DNA of 31,874 nt from an uncultured Chloroflexota bacterium (lineage in GTDB: Bacteria; Chloroflexota; Anaerolineae; Caldilineales; Caldilineaceae), in NCBI GenBank assembly GCA_903858085.1, contig CAIOHJ010000170.1, positions 1 through 31,874 on the forward strand, in the 5' to 3' direction. The position numbers were made by a program, and so were the translations under genes. Below the pieces are notes generated by a model. It was not told the origin of the DNA, ran no database searches, and was given only the letters and a program-made list of their open reading frames with translations. Shown in pieces: positions 1 to 6,688 of the stretch; the stretch's first letter is position 1; each line of letters starts with the position of its first letter.

Positions 1-117
1 CTGCTCAACGAACTGCGCTTCACGGTATACCTGCTCGATGACATACACCGGCAGGGAGCCTGCCAGCCGAAACGTGATAAAAAGCGTCCCGTCAGAGGGC
101 TGGTAGCGACTTCCGCA
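1..117 (-). pseudogene. IS200/REP-associated (RAYT-like) transposase, 5' fragment, probably frameshifted
   Basis: The minus strand is open from 117 to the window edge and reads YQPSDGTLFITFRLAGSLP followed by YVIEQ. This resembles the first beta strand of Y1 (HUH) transposases of the IS200/RAYT group, where an FxTFRLxxSLP-like segment follows a YxP motif. No start codon lies between the upstream in-frame stop (118-120) and the conserved part. An ATG at 116-118 in another minus frame reads MRKSLPAL, the kind of N-terminus this family has, then stops at 92-94. A one-base frameshift near 100-108 would join the two pieces. I therefore call it a likely broken gene, but the body lies outside the window and intactness cannot be judged. 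A REP-like hairpin at 520-557 fits a RAYT context. Confidence 0.45.
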
Positions 118-567
118 TCACCAAATATCTGGTCACCAAGCCGCCGGGGCTATGCATGGTAATTCAGGACTTTATTTCAGCCGTGCTGATTATCCAAATT
201 CCTGGATCCACTCTAACACCGACGAACAGCGGGACCAGGAGAAATTTGTGCCGCCCAACTCCGCCTCACAACTTCCTTGCCGAATCCCTTGGTGTCCAGT
301 GCCGGGAAAAATGCACCGCAACTCGGCAAGAACCCGCCACTCATCATTGCCGAACGCTGGGATTGCCGGAACAACGAGCACACGCGACAGGAATTGTTCC
401 GTTTTCCGTGTCTCATCGTTATTGACACATTCCGGCAGTTGTATCCATGGCCGCCACTCTGCCATCGCTGCGTTGGTCGACCAGATCAAGTAGATTATTT
501 TATGACGATCCCTAAAGCTCAGCCGACGCCTGGAGCGTAGCGGAAGGCGGTCGGCTGGAGCGCTTCG
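118..567. other. No convincing gene; degenerate low-complexity accessory DNA
   Basis: Short ORFs exist on both strands (152-493 plus, 190-489 minus), but none has a recognisable motif, a good ribosome-binding site or a codon pattern like the neighbouring genes. The stretch sits between the transposase fragment and the hicAB pair and is probably mobile-element debris. Its only clear structure is the hairpin at 520-557. Confidence 0.5.
520..557. repeat. REP-like hairpin
   Basis: The arms CAGCCGACGCCT (520-531) and AGGCGGTCGGCTG (545-557) pair along their whole length with a single bulged G, closing a 13-base loop. The size (38 bases), GC-rich arms and position about 400 bases from a RAYT-like transposase fragment fit a REP palindrome. 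It lacks a T-run on either side, so it is not a typical terminator for hicB, which ends 11 bases away. Confidence 0.5.
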
Positions 568-807
568 TCAGGCGACGTTCAGCATCTTATTTGCGTAATC
601 TTTTCCTGCCGTTGTAGGAGGCAAAGATTTACCGTCTTGTCTATACAGTTCGATGGTTTCCTCGACAATTTTACAGAGCTCAGCGAAGACTTTTTTTTCA
701 TCGCTCCCATGACAGCCTCCATAAAATAGACCAGGACAGCTACCAACAAAACATTGATCCTCATTAGACCACTCGACTATCTTCACATAGCGGGCGCTTT
801 CGGTCAT
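568..807 (-). CDS. hicB: HicB-family antitoxin
   Basis: The protein has 79 residues and the pattern of HicB antitoxins: an N-terminal partially degraded RNase H-like fold with VKIVEWSNEDQCFVGSCPGL and the GGCHGSDEKKVFAEL segment, which matches the usual family motif of G-GdT-eEAl-nl. It should neutralise HicA by direct binding. The start ATG (805-807) overlaps the hicA stop as ATGA, showing translational coupling. No ribbon-helix-helix or HTH extension is visible, so DNA binding would have to come from the short C-terminus or from the HicAB complex. Function is inferred from family and gene order. Confidence 0.85.
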   Translation of the reverse strand: MTESARYVKIVEWSNEDQCFVGSCPGLFYGGCHGSDEKKVFAELCKIVEETIELYRQDGKSLPPTTAGKDYANKMLNVA

Positions 808-1001
808 TTCTTTGATTCCTCTATGGCAATATTGACTGCTCTCTCTTGGTAACGTTGGGCATCCGCACCAGGCTGCCCTGAAATTACAACCGGTTTCGTC
901 ACTCTTGGATGAACGAAGTTGCGGTGACTTCCTTTGCCACCACGGTTGACGAAACCGGCTTGTTCAAGGTCTCTGATCAGTTCCCTAATTTTCTTTGGCA
1001 T
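804..1001 (-). CDS. hicA: HicA-family mRNA interferase toxin
   Basis: The protein has 65 residues, typical for HicA. It shows the family layout: an N-terminal helix (MPKKIRELIRDLEQAGF), then GGKGSHRNF, in which H26 is the expected catalytic histidine of the dsRBD-like fold, then a strand KPVVISG. HicA toxins cleave mRNA independently of translation. I start at the ATG at 999-1001 rather than the upstream ATG at 1085: the family begins here, AGGAAAC lies just upstream, and the promoter and operator occupy 1037-1085. It is followed by hicB with a 4-base overlap. The stretch is AT-richer than the rest of the window, in keeping with horizontal gain. Confidence 0.88.
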   Translation of the reverse strand: MPKKIRELIRDLEQAGFVNRGGKGSHRNFVHPRVTKPVVISGQPGADAQRYQERAVNIAIEESKK

Positions 1002-1036
1002 TGTTTCCTGGTCTAAAGCACAGGTCACCTGGTGTT

Positions 1037-1061
1037 TTGTCAATGGTAAAATAATTGACAA
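1037..1061. promoter_or_regulatory. Palindromic operator in the hicAB promoter
   Basis: TTGTCAAT (1037-1044) and ATTGACAA (1054-1061) form a perfect 8-bp inverted repeat with a 9-base spacer. It overlaps the proposed -10 box. Type II toxin-antitoxin operons are usually repressed by their own complex at such palindromes. A second small palindrome, CAGGTCACCTG, lies at 1021-1031. Confidence 0.55.
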
Positions 1062-1085
1062 TAACATCTCTAATATTTCTATCAA
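1058..1085 (-). promoter_or_regulatory. Putative hicAB promoter
   Basis: On the minus strand TTGATA (1085-1080), a 16-base spacer and TATTGT (1063-1058) form a moderate sigma70-type promoter about 50 bases upstream of the hicA start. The -10 box is covered by the palindrome at 1037-1061. Confidence 0.4.
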
Positions 1086-1103
1086 ATTACGCTCGACAAA
1101 ACA

Positions 1104-3368
1104 CTAGAGGCGGCCCCCTGCCCGCCAGCGCCAAAAGGCCAGGCCAGCCAGCAGCAAAATTCCCACAGCAAAGCCGACGAGCCCCCAGGCAAACGAGGCG
1201 GGCCGGTAGGCCAACGCCACCACCGAACGGCCCGCAGGGACGGCGACAGCCCGCAGCGCGCCGTTGACCTGTTCGATCGGGCTGGCCGTCCCGTTCACCG
1301 TTGCATCCCACCCCGGATACCAAAATTCGCTGATGACCAGCCAGCCCGCCTCCGGCGCCGTCACCTCGAACTGCATGGCAGTCGGGCTGTAGGCCAGCGG
1401 CTGGGCAGCAGGCGGCGCGGCGGGGGGCAGCAGGGCAGAAAGCTCGGCATCCGCCGGGGCAACCCAGGCACGCGGCAGCCAATCCTGGTTGGCGTAGACC
1501 TCAATCCCCTGCAGCGGGCCCAGCACTTTGACAAATTTGCCCTCGGGCAGCGGCGTCCCCTCTTTGACCAGCACATATTTGATGTTGAGCAGGTCGTACT
1601 GGCGTGTGGCCCGGCCGCCACTCTCCTCCCAAAAGGTGTGGTAGCTGCGCAGGGCCAACGGGTTGCTGATTCCGCCGATGTCCTGCAGACCCGCCAGCGC
1701 TGCTGTGTCGGGCTGCCAGAGCCCGTCGAGCCCGGTACGGGTGTCGATCCGGAAGAGATCGGGGTCGCTGCGCAAAAAGGCGATCACCTCATCCTGCTGG
1801 AAGCCGAGCGTCGGGTCCTGCTCGCTGACATCGGTGTAGGCGCCCGCAGCGGCCAACTCCAAAAAGAGCAGGCCAGTCGTCAGCACGGCAAAAAGAGCAG
1901 CGCCGAGCCGCTGTTGTTGGCGGGCAACAACCAGCCCCCAGGTGCCCAGCCAGCTGCCCAACGCAATCGCCGATGCCAATGCCGCCAGTGAGGCCCGCAA
2001 AAAGGCGGTCGAGTCTGCCTGCGTGACAAAAAGCAGCCCGACAAAGAGCAGGGTTGCCAGCGCCAACAACAGCGCACCGGCCTGCAAAAATCGATCCAAA
2101 AACCGTGCACGGGCCAGCCGCTGCGCGATCGCCTCAAACCCCACAGCAGAGAGCACCCCCATCCCCAACGCCCAGAGCACCAGGGCACGCGCCGGGGCAC
2201 GCAGCTGGTCAAAAAAGGGCAAGATCAGGGTCAGCCAGCCGTGCACGACAGTGTAGGCCCCCAACGCCACCAACAGCCCAAAAACAGCCAGCGTCCCCCA
2301 CAGCCAGAGCCGGCGTCTCGCCTCCGGCCAGGCCAGCACCAGCCCAGCCAGGGCCAACAGCAGCGCCGGCACCCCCAGGTAGGGCAGCTCAACACGCTCC
2401 CACAACCCCCAGTGCAAGGCCGGACCCCGCCCAAACAGTGAGGGCGTGACCAGCCCAGCCAGCAGCTGGGTCGGCGCCAACGAAAAAGCCACGGTCTCCT
2501 GATAGGTAAATTCGCTGCGCATGGCATAGCGGGTCAGCTCGAACGCCGGCAGCAGCACAGGAGCCGCCAGCAGCGCCGCCAGCAGCAGAACAGCAGCCAA
2601 CCTGGCCGCCAGCTCCCCTCTCGCCATCTCTGGAACCGCCAGACTCCACCCCAAGGCCAGCAGCAAAAGCGCCAGACCGATATACAGCGCGCTCTGCGCA
2701 TGGCCGGCCGAAATGGCCAGCGCAAACAAGAGCCCTGCCAGCGCGCTCCAACGCCACTGCCCGGTCGAAAGCCCCTGCACAAACGCAGCCAGCACCCAGG
2801 GCAGCCAGCTCAACACCGCAATCAAATTGAGGTTGCCCAGATGCAACAGCAAAGGGTCCGCCAAAGCAAAGACCAGCGCAGCAAAGAGCGCAGCAGGTCG
2901 GCTGACCGGTTCCTGCGGCCAGCGGAGGGTGCGCAACAACAGATACATGCCAAGCCCAGCCCAAAACAGATGGGCGATCGCCGCCCCCTGCAGCGCCTGA
3001 TACGAAAAATTGGGGGTCCCCCAAAAGAGCAGCAGGTTGTATGGGTAGAAAAAACCAGACTGGATGTCACCGACAAAAGGCGCGCCGCCGTACAAGGTCG
3101 GATTCCAGAGCGGAAGAAGACCCTGCGCCAGGGTGGCTGCCGCAAAACGATAGGTCGGAAACAAAAAGCTGGCGAGATCGCCGCCATCCGCTGGCTGGTA
3201 GACATCTCCGCTCAACGTCCGCCAGAAAAAACCTGTGACCAGCAGCCAGAGCACCCCGGCAGCCAGCACATCTGCCCAAAGCCCTGCCCAGCGGCGCACA
3301 AAACGACGCAACAGGCCAACAGCGGCCAGCCAGCAGAGCACAGCCAGCAAAAACCCCGCCGAACTCAT
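1104..3368 (-). CDS. YfhO-like multi-spanning membrane protein
   Basis: A 754-residue protein made mostly of long hydrophobic segments (roughly a dozen), with a soluble C-terminal part and a last membrane segment just before the end. Signatures shared with the YfhO / GT-C-like membrane protein group include GDVYQPADGGDLASFLFPTYRF, LPLWNPTLYGGAPFVGDIQSGFFYP in the first periplasmic loop, and the late NIKYVLV and YPGWDATVNG segments typical of these proteins. They are thought to handle lipid-linked sugars at the cell surface; the substrate here is unknown. The frame stays open to a GTG at 3506 that abuts the amidohydrolase stop. I chose the ATG at 3368 because a TTGCAC-17-TATACT promoter lies inside the longer version. 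No strong ribosome-binding site supports either start. Confidence 0.72.
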   Translation of the reverse strand: MSSAGFLLAVLCWLAAVGLLRRFVRRWAGLWADVLAAGVLWLLVTGFFWRTLSGDVYQPADGGDLASFLFPTYRFAAATLAQGLLPLWNPTLYGGAPFVGDIQSGFFYPYNLLLFWGTPNFSYQALQGAAIAHLFWAGLGMYLLLRTLRWPQEPVSRPAALFAALVFALADPLLLHLGNLNLIAVLSWLPWVLAAFVQGLSTGQWRWSALAGLLFALAISAGHAQSALYIGLALLLLALGWSLAVPEMARGELAARLAAVLLLAALLAAPVLLPAFELTRYAMRSEFTYQETVAFSLAPTQLLAGLVTPSLFGRGPALHWGLWERVELPYLGVPALLLALAGLVLAWPEARRRLWLWGTLAVFGLLVALGAYTVVHGWLTLILPFFDQLRAPARALVLWALGMGVLSAVGFEAIAQRLARARFLDRFLQAGALLLALATLLFVGLLFVTQADSTAFLRASLAALASAIALGSWLGTWGLVVARQQQRLGAALFAVLTTGLLFLELAAAGAYTDVSEQDPTLGFQQDEVIAFLRSDPDLFRIDTRTGLDGLWQPDTAALAGLQDIGGISNPLALRSYHTFWEESGGRATRQYDLLNIKYVLVKEGTPLPEGKFVKVLGPLQGIEVYANQDWLPRAWVAPADAELSALLPPAAPPAAQPLAYSPTAMQFEVTAPEAGWLVISEFWYPGWDATVNGTASPIEQVNGALRAVAVPAGRSVVALAYRPASFAWGLVGFAVGILLLAGLAFWRWRAGGRL

Positions 3369-3406
3369 GGCAGCGATGGAAAATCCAGCAAGGAGATCAT
3401 GGCCGT

Positions 3407-3435
3407 AGTATACAATCCACAGCCAAAGAGTGCAA
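3407..3435 (-). promoter_or_regulatory. Putative promoter for the YfhO-like gene
   Basis: On the minus strand TTGCAC (3435-3430), a 17-base spacer and TATACT (3412-3407) nearly match the sigma70 consensus. A start near 3400 would give a 32-base leader before the ATG at 3368. The promoter would let the membrane protein be made independently of the upstream amidohydrolase and regulator. Confidence 0.55.
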
Positions 3436-3506
3436 GCGCAGCAGAAGAGCCCGTTCTCTCGCCCCTGAACCGGTACACTCCATCTCTCCCCAAACGACAC
3501 CCGCAC

Positions 3507-4910
3507 TCATACCGGCCGCCAGCGACCGCGGCGGTCGAGCAGCCGTTCGGTGCCGGCGCGGTGGGCCAGGTTCTGGGCAGCGTGCTGGGCAGCGTGCAGC
3601 AGCTCTGCTTCGTTCAACTGGACAAAGGCGCCGTGCGCCAACAGAACCCGCCCGTTCACCACCACCGTCTCGATGTTGGACTGGCCCGCCGAATAGACCA
3701 GCGTCGCAACCGGGTCGTGGACCGGGGTCGCCTTGGGGGTGAACGGGTTGACCAGAAAAAAGTCAGCGTACAGACCCGGTGCCAGCACACCGACCTGGCC
3801 GGCCAGCCCCAACGCCCGGGCACCGTCGCAGGTTGCCCAGTCCAGCGCACGCTGGGCCCGCACACAGGCCGGATTTTGTTGGCGGACCTTCTGCAGCAGC
3901 GCGCTGAATTTCAACGTCTCCAGCATGTCCTGGCAGTTGTTGCTGCCAGAACCGTCCGTAGCCAGCCCGATCGTCACCCCTGCCTGCTCCATCTCCACAA
4001 CCGGGGGAATGCCAGAGCCAAGATACATGTTGCTGACCGGATTGTAGGCAACCGCAACACCGTGCTCGACAAAAAGCCGGATGTCCTCGTCTGTCATGTG
4101 CACACAGTGCACGGCGATCAGGTCAGGACCCAGCACACCACACTCGGCCAGCAGCGGGATTGTGTTGCGCCCCCACTGCTGCTGTGCCGACAGGTTGTCG
4201 AAAGGGCTCTCGTTGATGTGCATCGTGATCGTCATCCCCGTCTCGTCGGCGCAGCGGCGCACCGCACACAGCCCCGGTTCGGTCATCGCCCAGATCACCC
4301 CGATAGAAAGGCCGACATCCAGACGTCCATCACCTGCCCCCGTGTAGGCCGACTGCAACGCACGCACATGTGCCAGCGCCTCATCGGCCGGCTGGATCAG
4401 CGCAGGAGGCAGCCCCATCGCTGCACCCGTATCAGCGACATAGCGCGTGTAACGCCCGCGCAGCCCGCTGTCGACCATCGCCTGAATCACTGCCTCATGC
4501 ACAGCTGGGTCCTGCAGCCCATACATAAATTCCATCACCGTCGTGGCCCCGCTGCGCAAATTCTCCAGACAACTCACCATCGCAAAGAGATAGGCTTCTT
4601 CGGCGCTGAGCGCCGCCGCTGTTGGAAACGTGACCGCCTGCACCCACTGCTCGACAGCCATGTCCTCCCCCAACCCCTTCACCGCCGACTGGAAAAGATG
4701 GGTGTGCAGGTTGACCAGACCCGGAAAGAGCGCCCTCCCACGCGCATCCAGCAGATTGTCGCTTTGAAAACGCGCATCCAGTTCGTCCGTCGTGCCGATG
4801 GCGGCGATCCGATTGCCGAGCACCGCCAACGCCCCATCCTGCAAGACGACACGATCGGAGTTCTGGGTGACGATCACCGCATGACGGACAAGCAGGTCGA
4901 CCTTCTCCAT
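3507..4910 (-). CDS. SsnA/TRZ-ATZ-type amidohydrolase (putative aminohydrolase)
   Basis: A 467-residue metal-dependent hydrolase of the amidohydrolase superfamily. The ligand set is complete: NLHTH (H69, H71), HINE (H231, E234), HCVH (H268) and ATDGSGSNN (D319). This arrangement, with the N-terminal strand MEKVDLLVRHAVIVT and the C-terminal segment GLYADFFLVN, is that of the mononuclear deaminases of the guanine/S-adenosylhomocysteine/atrazine group, which remove NH3 or Cl from heterocyclic rings. It starts 16 bases after the XRE-cupin gene, so regulator and enzyme form one transcript divergent from the catabolic operon. The ring acted on is unknown; a pterin, purine or similar would suit the neighbours. 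Confidence 0.85.
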   Translation of the reverse strand: MEKVDLLVRHAVIVTQNSDRVVLQDGALAVLGNRIAAIGTTDELDARFQSDNLLDARGRALFPGLVNLHTHLFQSAVKGLGEDMAVEQWVQAVTFPTAAALSAEEAYLFAMVSCLENLRSGATTVMEFMYGLQDPAVHEAVIQAMVDSGLRGRYTRYVADTGAAMGLPPALIQPADEALAHVRALQSAYTGAGDGRLDVGLSIGVIWAMTEPGLCAVRRCADETGMTITMHINESPFDNLSAQQQWGRNTIPLLAECGVLGPDLIAVHCVHMTDEDIRLFVEHGVAVAYNPVSNMYLGSGIPPVVEMEQAGVTIGLATDGSGSNNCQDMLETLKFSALLQKVRQQNPACVRAQRALDWATCDGARALGLAGQVGVLAPGLYADFFLVNPFTPKATPVHDPVATLVYSAGQSNIETVVVNGRVLLAHGAFVQLNEAELLHAAQHAAQNLAHRAGTERLLDRRGRWRPV

Positions 4911-4926
4911 GCGCCTCCCCCTCCTT

Positions 4927-5538
4927 TCAAAACGCCGGCGGCGTCACAGCGGAAAGAAAAACTGCCTCCTGCTGACCCAGGGCCCGAATCTCTCGCAGCT
5001 CCTGGCCCTGGATATAGATGCTGTCCCCTGCCGCCAGCTCGTATTCCTGGTCGCCCAACACCACACGCAGGGTTCCAGCCAGCACCAACAGACACTCTTC
5101 GGTCTCGATCTGCGGCGGACGGGCAATGTTGCCAGCAGAGGGCTGGATCTGTGAGACAATGACCTGCAATTTGTTGCGCAGGTTGGGCACCAGCAGCTCA
5201 CTGGTCACATCGCCCGGCGGATAGGTGATCTGGACCCGCTGGCTCGCGCGCACGACCGGATTCTGCGCCGCCGCACGGCCGACCGAGGACTCCTGTGAAA
5301 AATAAAAGGTCGGTACCGCCAACGCTTCGGCAATGCTGCGCAACGAATTGAGCGACGGCTTGCTCAAGTCGCGCTCGACCAGACTCAAAAAACTGGCGGT
5401 CAGCCCGGTGCGCTCAGCCAACACCCCCAGGCTGATCCCGAGCTCGTGACGCCGAGCTCGAATTCGATTTCCAAACGTCTGCACCGCGTCCGCTTCGCCA
5501 GCAGAGTGCGGCTGAAAAGAGTGTGTTTTGATGGCCAT
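4927..5538 (-). CDS. XRE-family regulator with C-terminal cupin domain
   Basis: A 203-residue protein. Residues 20-78 form a lambda-type helix-turn-helix (IRARRHELGISLGVLAERTG, then LSLVERDLSKPSLNSL). Residues about 130-196 form a cupin barrel (PPQIETEECLLVLAG, then AAGDSIYIQG), the arrangement of PuuR-like regulators that sense small molecules. I start at ATG 5536-5538. The -10 box ends six bases upstream, so the transcript should begin at or next to this codon and be leaderless; an upstream in-frame GTG at 5577 would lie before the promoter. The gene is divergent from the molybdenum-hydroxylase operon and heads a transcript with an amidohydrolase. It is therefore the best candidate for the cluster-specific regulator. 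Confidence 0.88.
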   Translation of the reverse strand: MAIKTHSFQPHSAGEADAVQTFGNRIRARRHELGISLGVLAERTGLTASFLSLVERDLSKPSLNSLRSIAEALAVPTFYFSQESSVGRAAAQNPVVRASQRVQITYPPGDVTSELLVPNLRNKLQVIVSQIQPSAGNIARPPQIETEECLLVLAGTLRVVLGDQEYELAAGDSIYIQGQELREIRALGQQEAVFLSAVTPPAF

Positions 5539-5544
5539 GCGCTG

Positions 5545-5573
5545 AGTGTACACTGCACCCGCCCCAATGTCAA
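5545..5573 (-). promoter_or_regulatory. Promoter of the XRE-cupin gene (leaderless transcript)
   Basis: On the minus strand TTGACA (5573-5568), a 17-base spacer and TACACT (5550-5545) form a near-consensus promoter. Six bases separate the -10 box from the ATG at 5538, placing the expected transcription start on the A of the ATG. The direct repeat TGACATTTGG-T-TGACATTGG runs over the -35 box and could be an autoregulatory site. Confidence 0.65.
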
Positions 5574-5735
5574 CCAAATGTCATCTGGTGAGGTGGTGCT
5601 GATGCGCAGCCATGAGTTGCTACTTTCGGAGCAATTCTGCTGTGGCGCCGGAGGGGTAGGTCTGTGTCAATGTTTTCAAATCAAATTTACGCAAGTTTTT
5701 GGCCGCCAGACAGATGGCCATACCTTTCCTTCTCT

Positions 5736-5763
5736 TTGCACTTGAACGGAACGAGAATAGAAT
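5736..5763 (+). promoter_or_regulatory. Possible second, upstream promoter for the catabolic operon
   Basis: TTGCAC (5736-5741), a 16-base spacer and TAGAAT (5758-5763) resemble a sigma70 promoter about 75 bases upstream of the stronger one. The support is sequence similarity only. Confidence 0.3.
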
Positions 5764-5804
5764 GGGCACCTTTCAAAATTTAATGCCACTTGATTTTTGT
5801 GAAT

Positions 5805-5821
5805 AAAACTTGACAAGTTTT
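5805..5821. promoter_or_regulatory. Perfect 17-bp palindromic operator
   Basis: AAAACTTGACAAGTTTT is a perfect palindrome with one central base. It contains the -35 hexamer of the operon promoter, so a protein bound here would block RNA polymerase. The likely ligand is the XRE-cupin regulator encoded 270 bases away on the opposite strand; that link is inference. Confidence 0.6.
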
Positions 5822-5839
5822 TCGTCTGTGTGCTATTCT
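5810..5839 (+). promoter_or_regulatory. Main promoter of the 12-gene catabolic operon
   Basis: TTGACA (5810-5815), an 18-base spacer and TATTCT (5834-5839), preceded by TGC, make a consensus -35 with an extended -10. The first gene starts at 5882 behind GGGAGG (5872-5877). Confidence 0.65.
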
Positions 5840-5881
5840 GCAAAAGACCCAGTATACGTATGAGCAAACGAGGGAGGCAAA

Positions 5882-6676
5882 ATGGCCGCGCAGATCCGTG
5901 AATACGAGCGCGTACCCAGCGTCGAACGCGCGCTGGCTTTGTTGGAGCGCACAACCGTAACAACCGCACCGCTGATCCCCAGACCCCGGGTGCCAGAAGG
6001 GGGCTTCCCGCCAGCGTCAGCGCTGGTCGATCTGCAGGAGCTGCCCTGGCGCTATGTGCGCGTCGACAGCCATCTGCTGCGGATCGGGGCTGCCACGCCG
6101 CTGCAGGATCTGGTCGAAAGTCCGGCAGTCAGGGCGATCGCTGGTGGCATCTTGTCCGCAGCCGCCGAGCTGGCAGCCCCCCAATCGCGACGCACCCTGG
6201 CCACGCTGGCCGGCGCCGTCGAAGGAGCAGCAGACGGCCCCCCTGAAGTGCTCTTGGCGTTGTTGGCACTGGGGGCAAGAGGAAGCGTGCAGGGGAAAGG
6301 AGAGGAGAGAGGGGAGCTGCCTTTGCGCGAATATCGACCCTCTGCCCGGCTGCTGCTGGCCGAAGTGCTCCTCGACCTCGGCACGGCGCCGCGCGCGGGG
6401 CTGGCACGTGTGGCGCGCACGCCGCTCGACCAGGCCATCGTGGCTGCAGTCGCTGTCGCCGCCGGCCAGACTGTACGCGTGGCGGTCGCTGGCGCCAGCG
6501 TCTCGCCGATCCTGGCAGTGGAGACAGGGGGAGAGGGGCAGAGCGTTCTTGCCAGCCTGGTCGAACAGGTTGCCGCACAGGTGGATCCTGTGGGCGACTA
6601 TCGGGGCAGCGCAGCCTACCGCCGCGCCATGGCAGAGGTGCTGGCACGCCGTGCGTTGGCTGCCGCAGTGCAATAA
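5882..6676 (+). CDS. CoxM/XdhB-like FAD-type subunit of a molybdenum hydroxylase, FAD motifs degenerate
   Basis: A 264-residue protein positioned and sized like the medium (FAD) subunit of xanthine dehydrogenase/CO dehydrogenase-type enzymes. Family-like stretches include the N-terminal YERVPSVERALALLE, the central LLRIGAATPLQDLVESPAV and a C-terminal YRRAMAEVLARRAL. The two glycine-rich FAD loops of the family (AGGTDL-like and RNxGTIGGN-like) are not recognisable: the equivalent regions read APLIPRPRVPE and RRTLATLAGAV. It may bind FAD weakly or not at all, or serve as a scaffold between the iron-sulfur domain and another acceptor. It is first in the operon and lies 12 bases before the hydroxylase gene. 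The family call rests on position plus partial similarity. Confidence 0.7.
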   Translation: MAAQIREYERVPSVERALALLERTTVTTAPLIPRPRVPEGGFPPASALVDLQELPWRYVRVDSHLLRIGAATPLQDLVESPAVRAIAGGILSAAAELAAPQSRRTLATLAGAVEGAADGPPEVLLALLALGARGSVQGKGEERGELPLREYRPSARLLLAEVLLDLGTAPRAGLARVARTPLDQAIVAAVAVAAGQTVRVAVAGASVSPILAVETGGEGQSVLASLVEQVAAQVDPVGDYRGSAAYRRAMAEVLARRALAAAVQ

Positions 6677-6688
6677 GGAGAGGTTTCG

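Noticed and set aside
152..493. Short ORFs on both strands as possible genes
   Set aside because: No family motif, poor ribosome-binding sites and strand-ambiguous composition; better explained as non-coding debris.
520..557. Hairpin as the hicAB terminator
   Set aside because: No T-run follows the stem in the minus direction, and the arms contain a bulge typical of REP elements.
2700..5162. Long open frame (820 codons) on the plus strand over the YfhO-like and amidohydrolase genes
   Set aside because: It is antisense to two well-supported genes, has a composition rich in Gln, Arg, His and Pro, no motif and no ribosome-binding site. High-GC codon structure creates such frames; similar ones at 6017-8284 minus, 8510-9949 minus, 19067-20473 plus, 21131-22906 plus, 25083-26456 plus and 30290-31465 minus are rejected on the same grounds.
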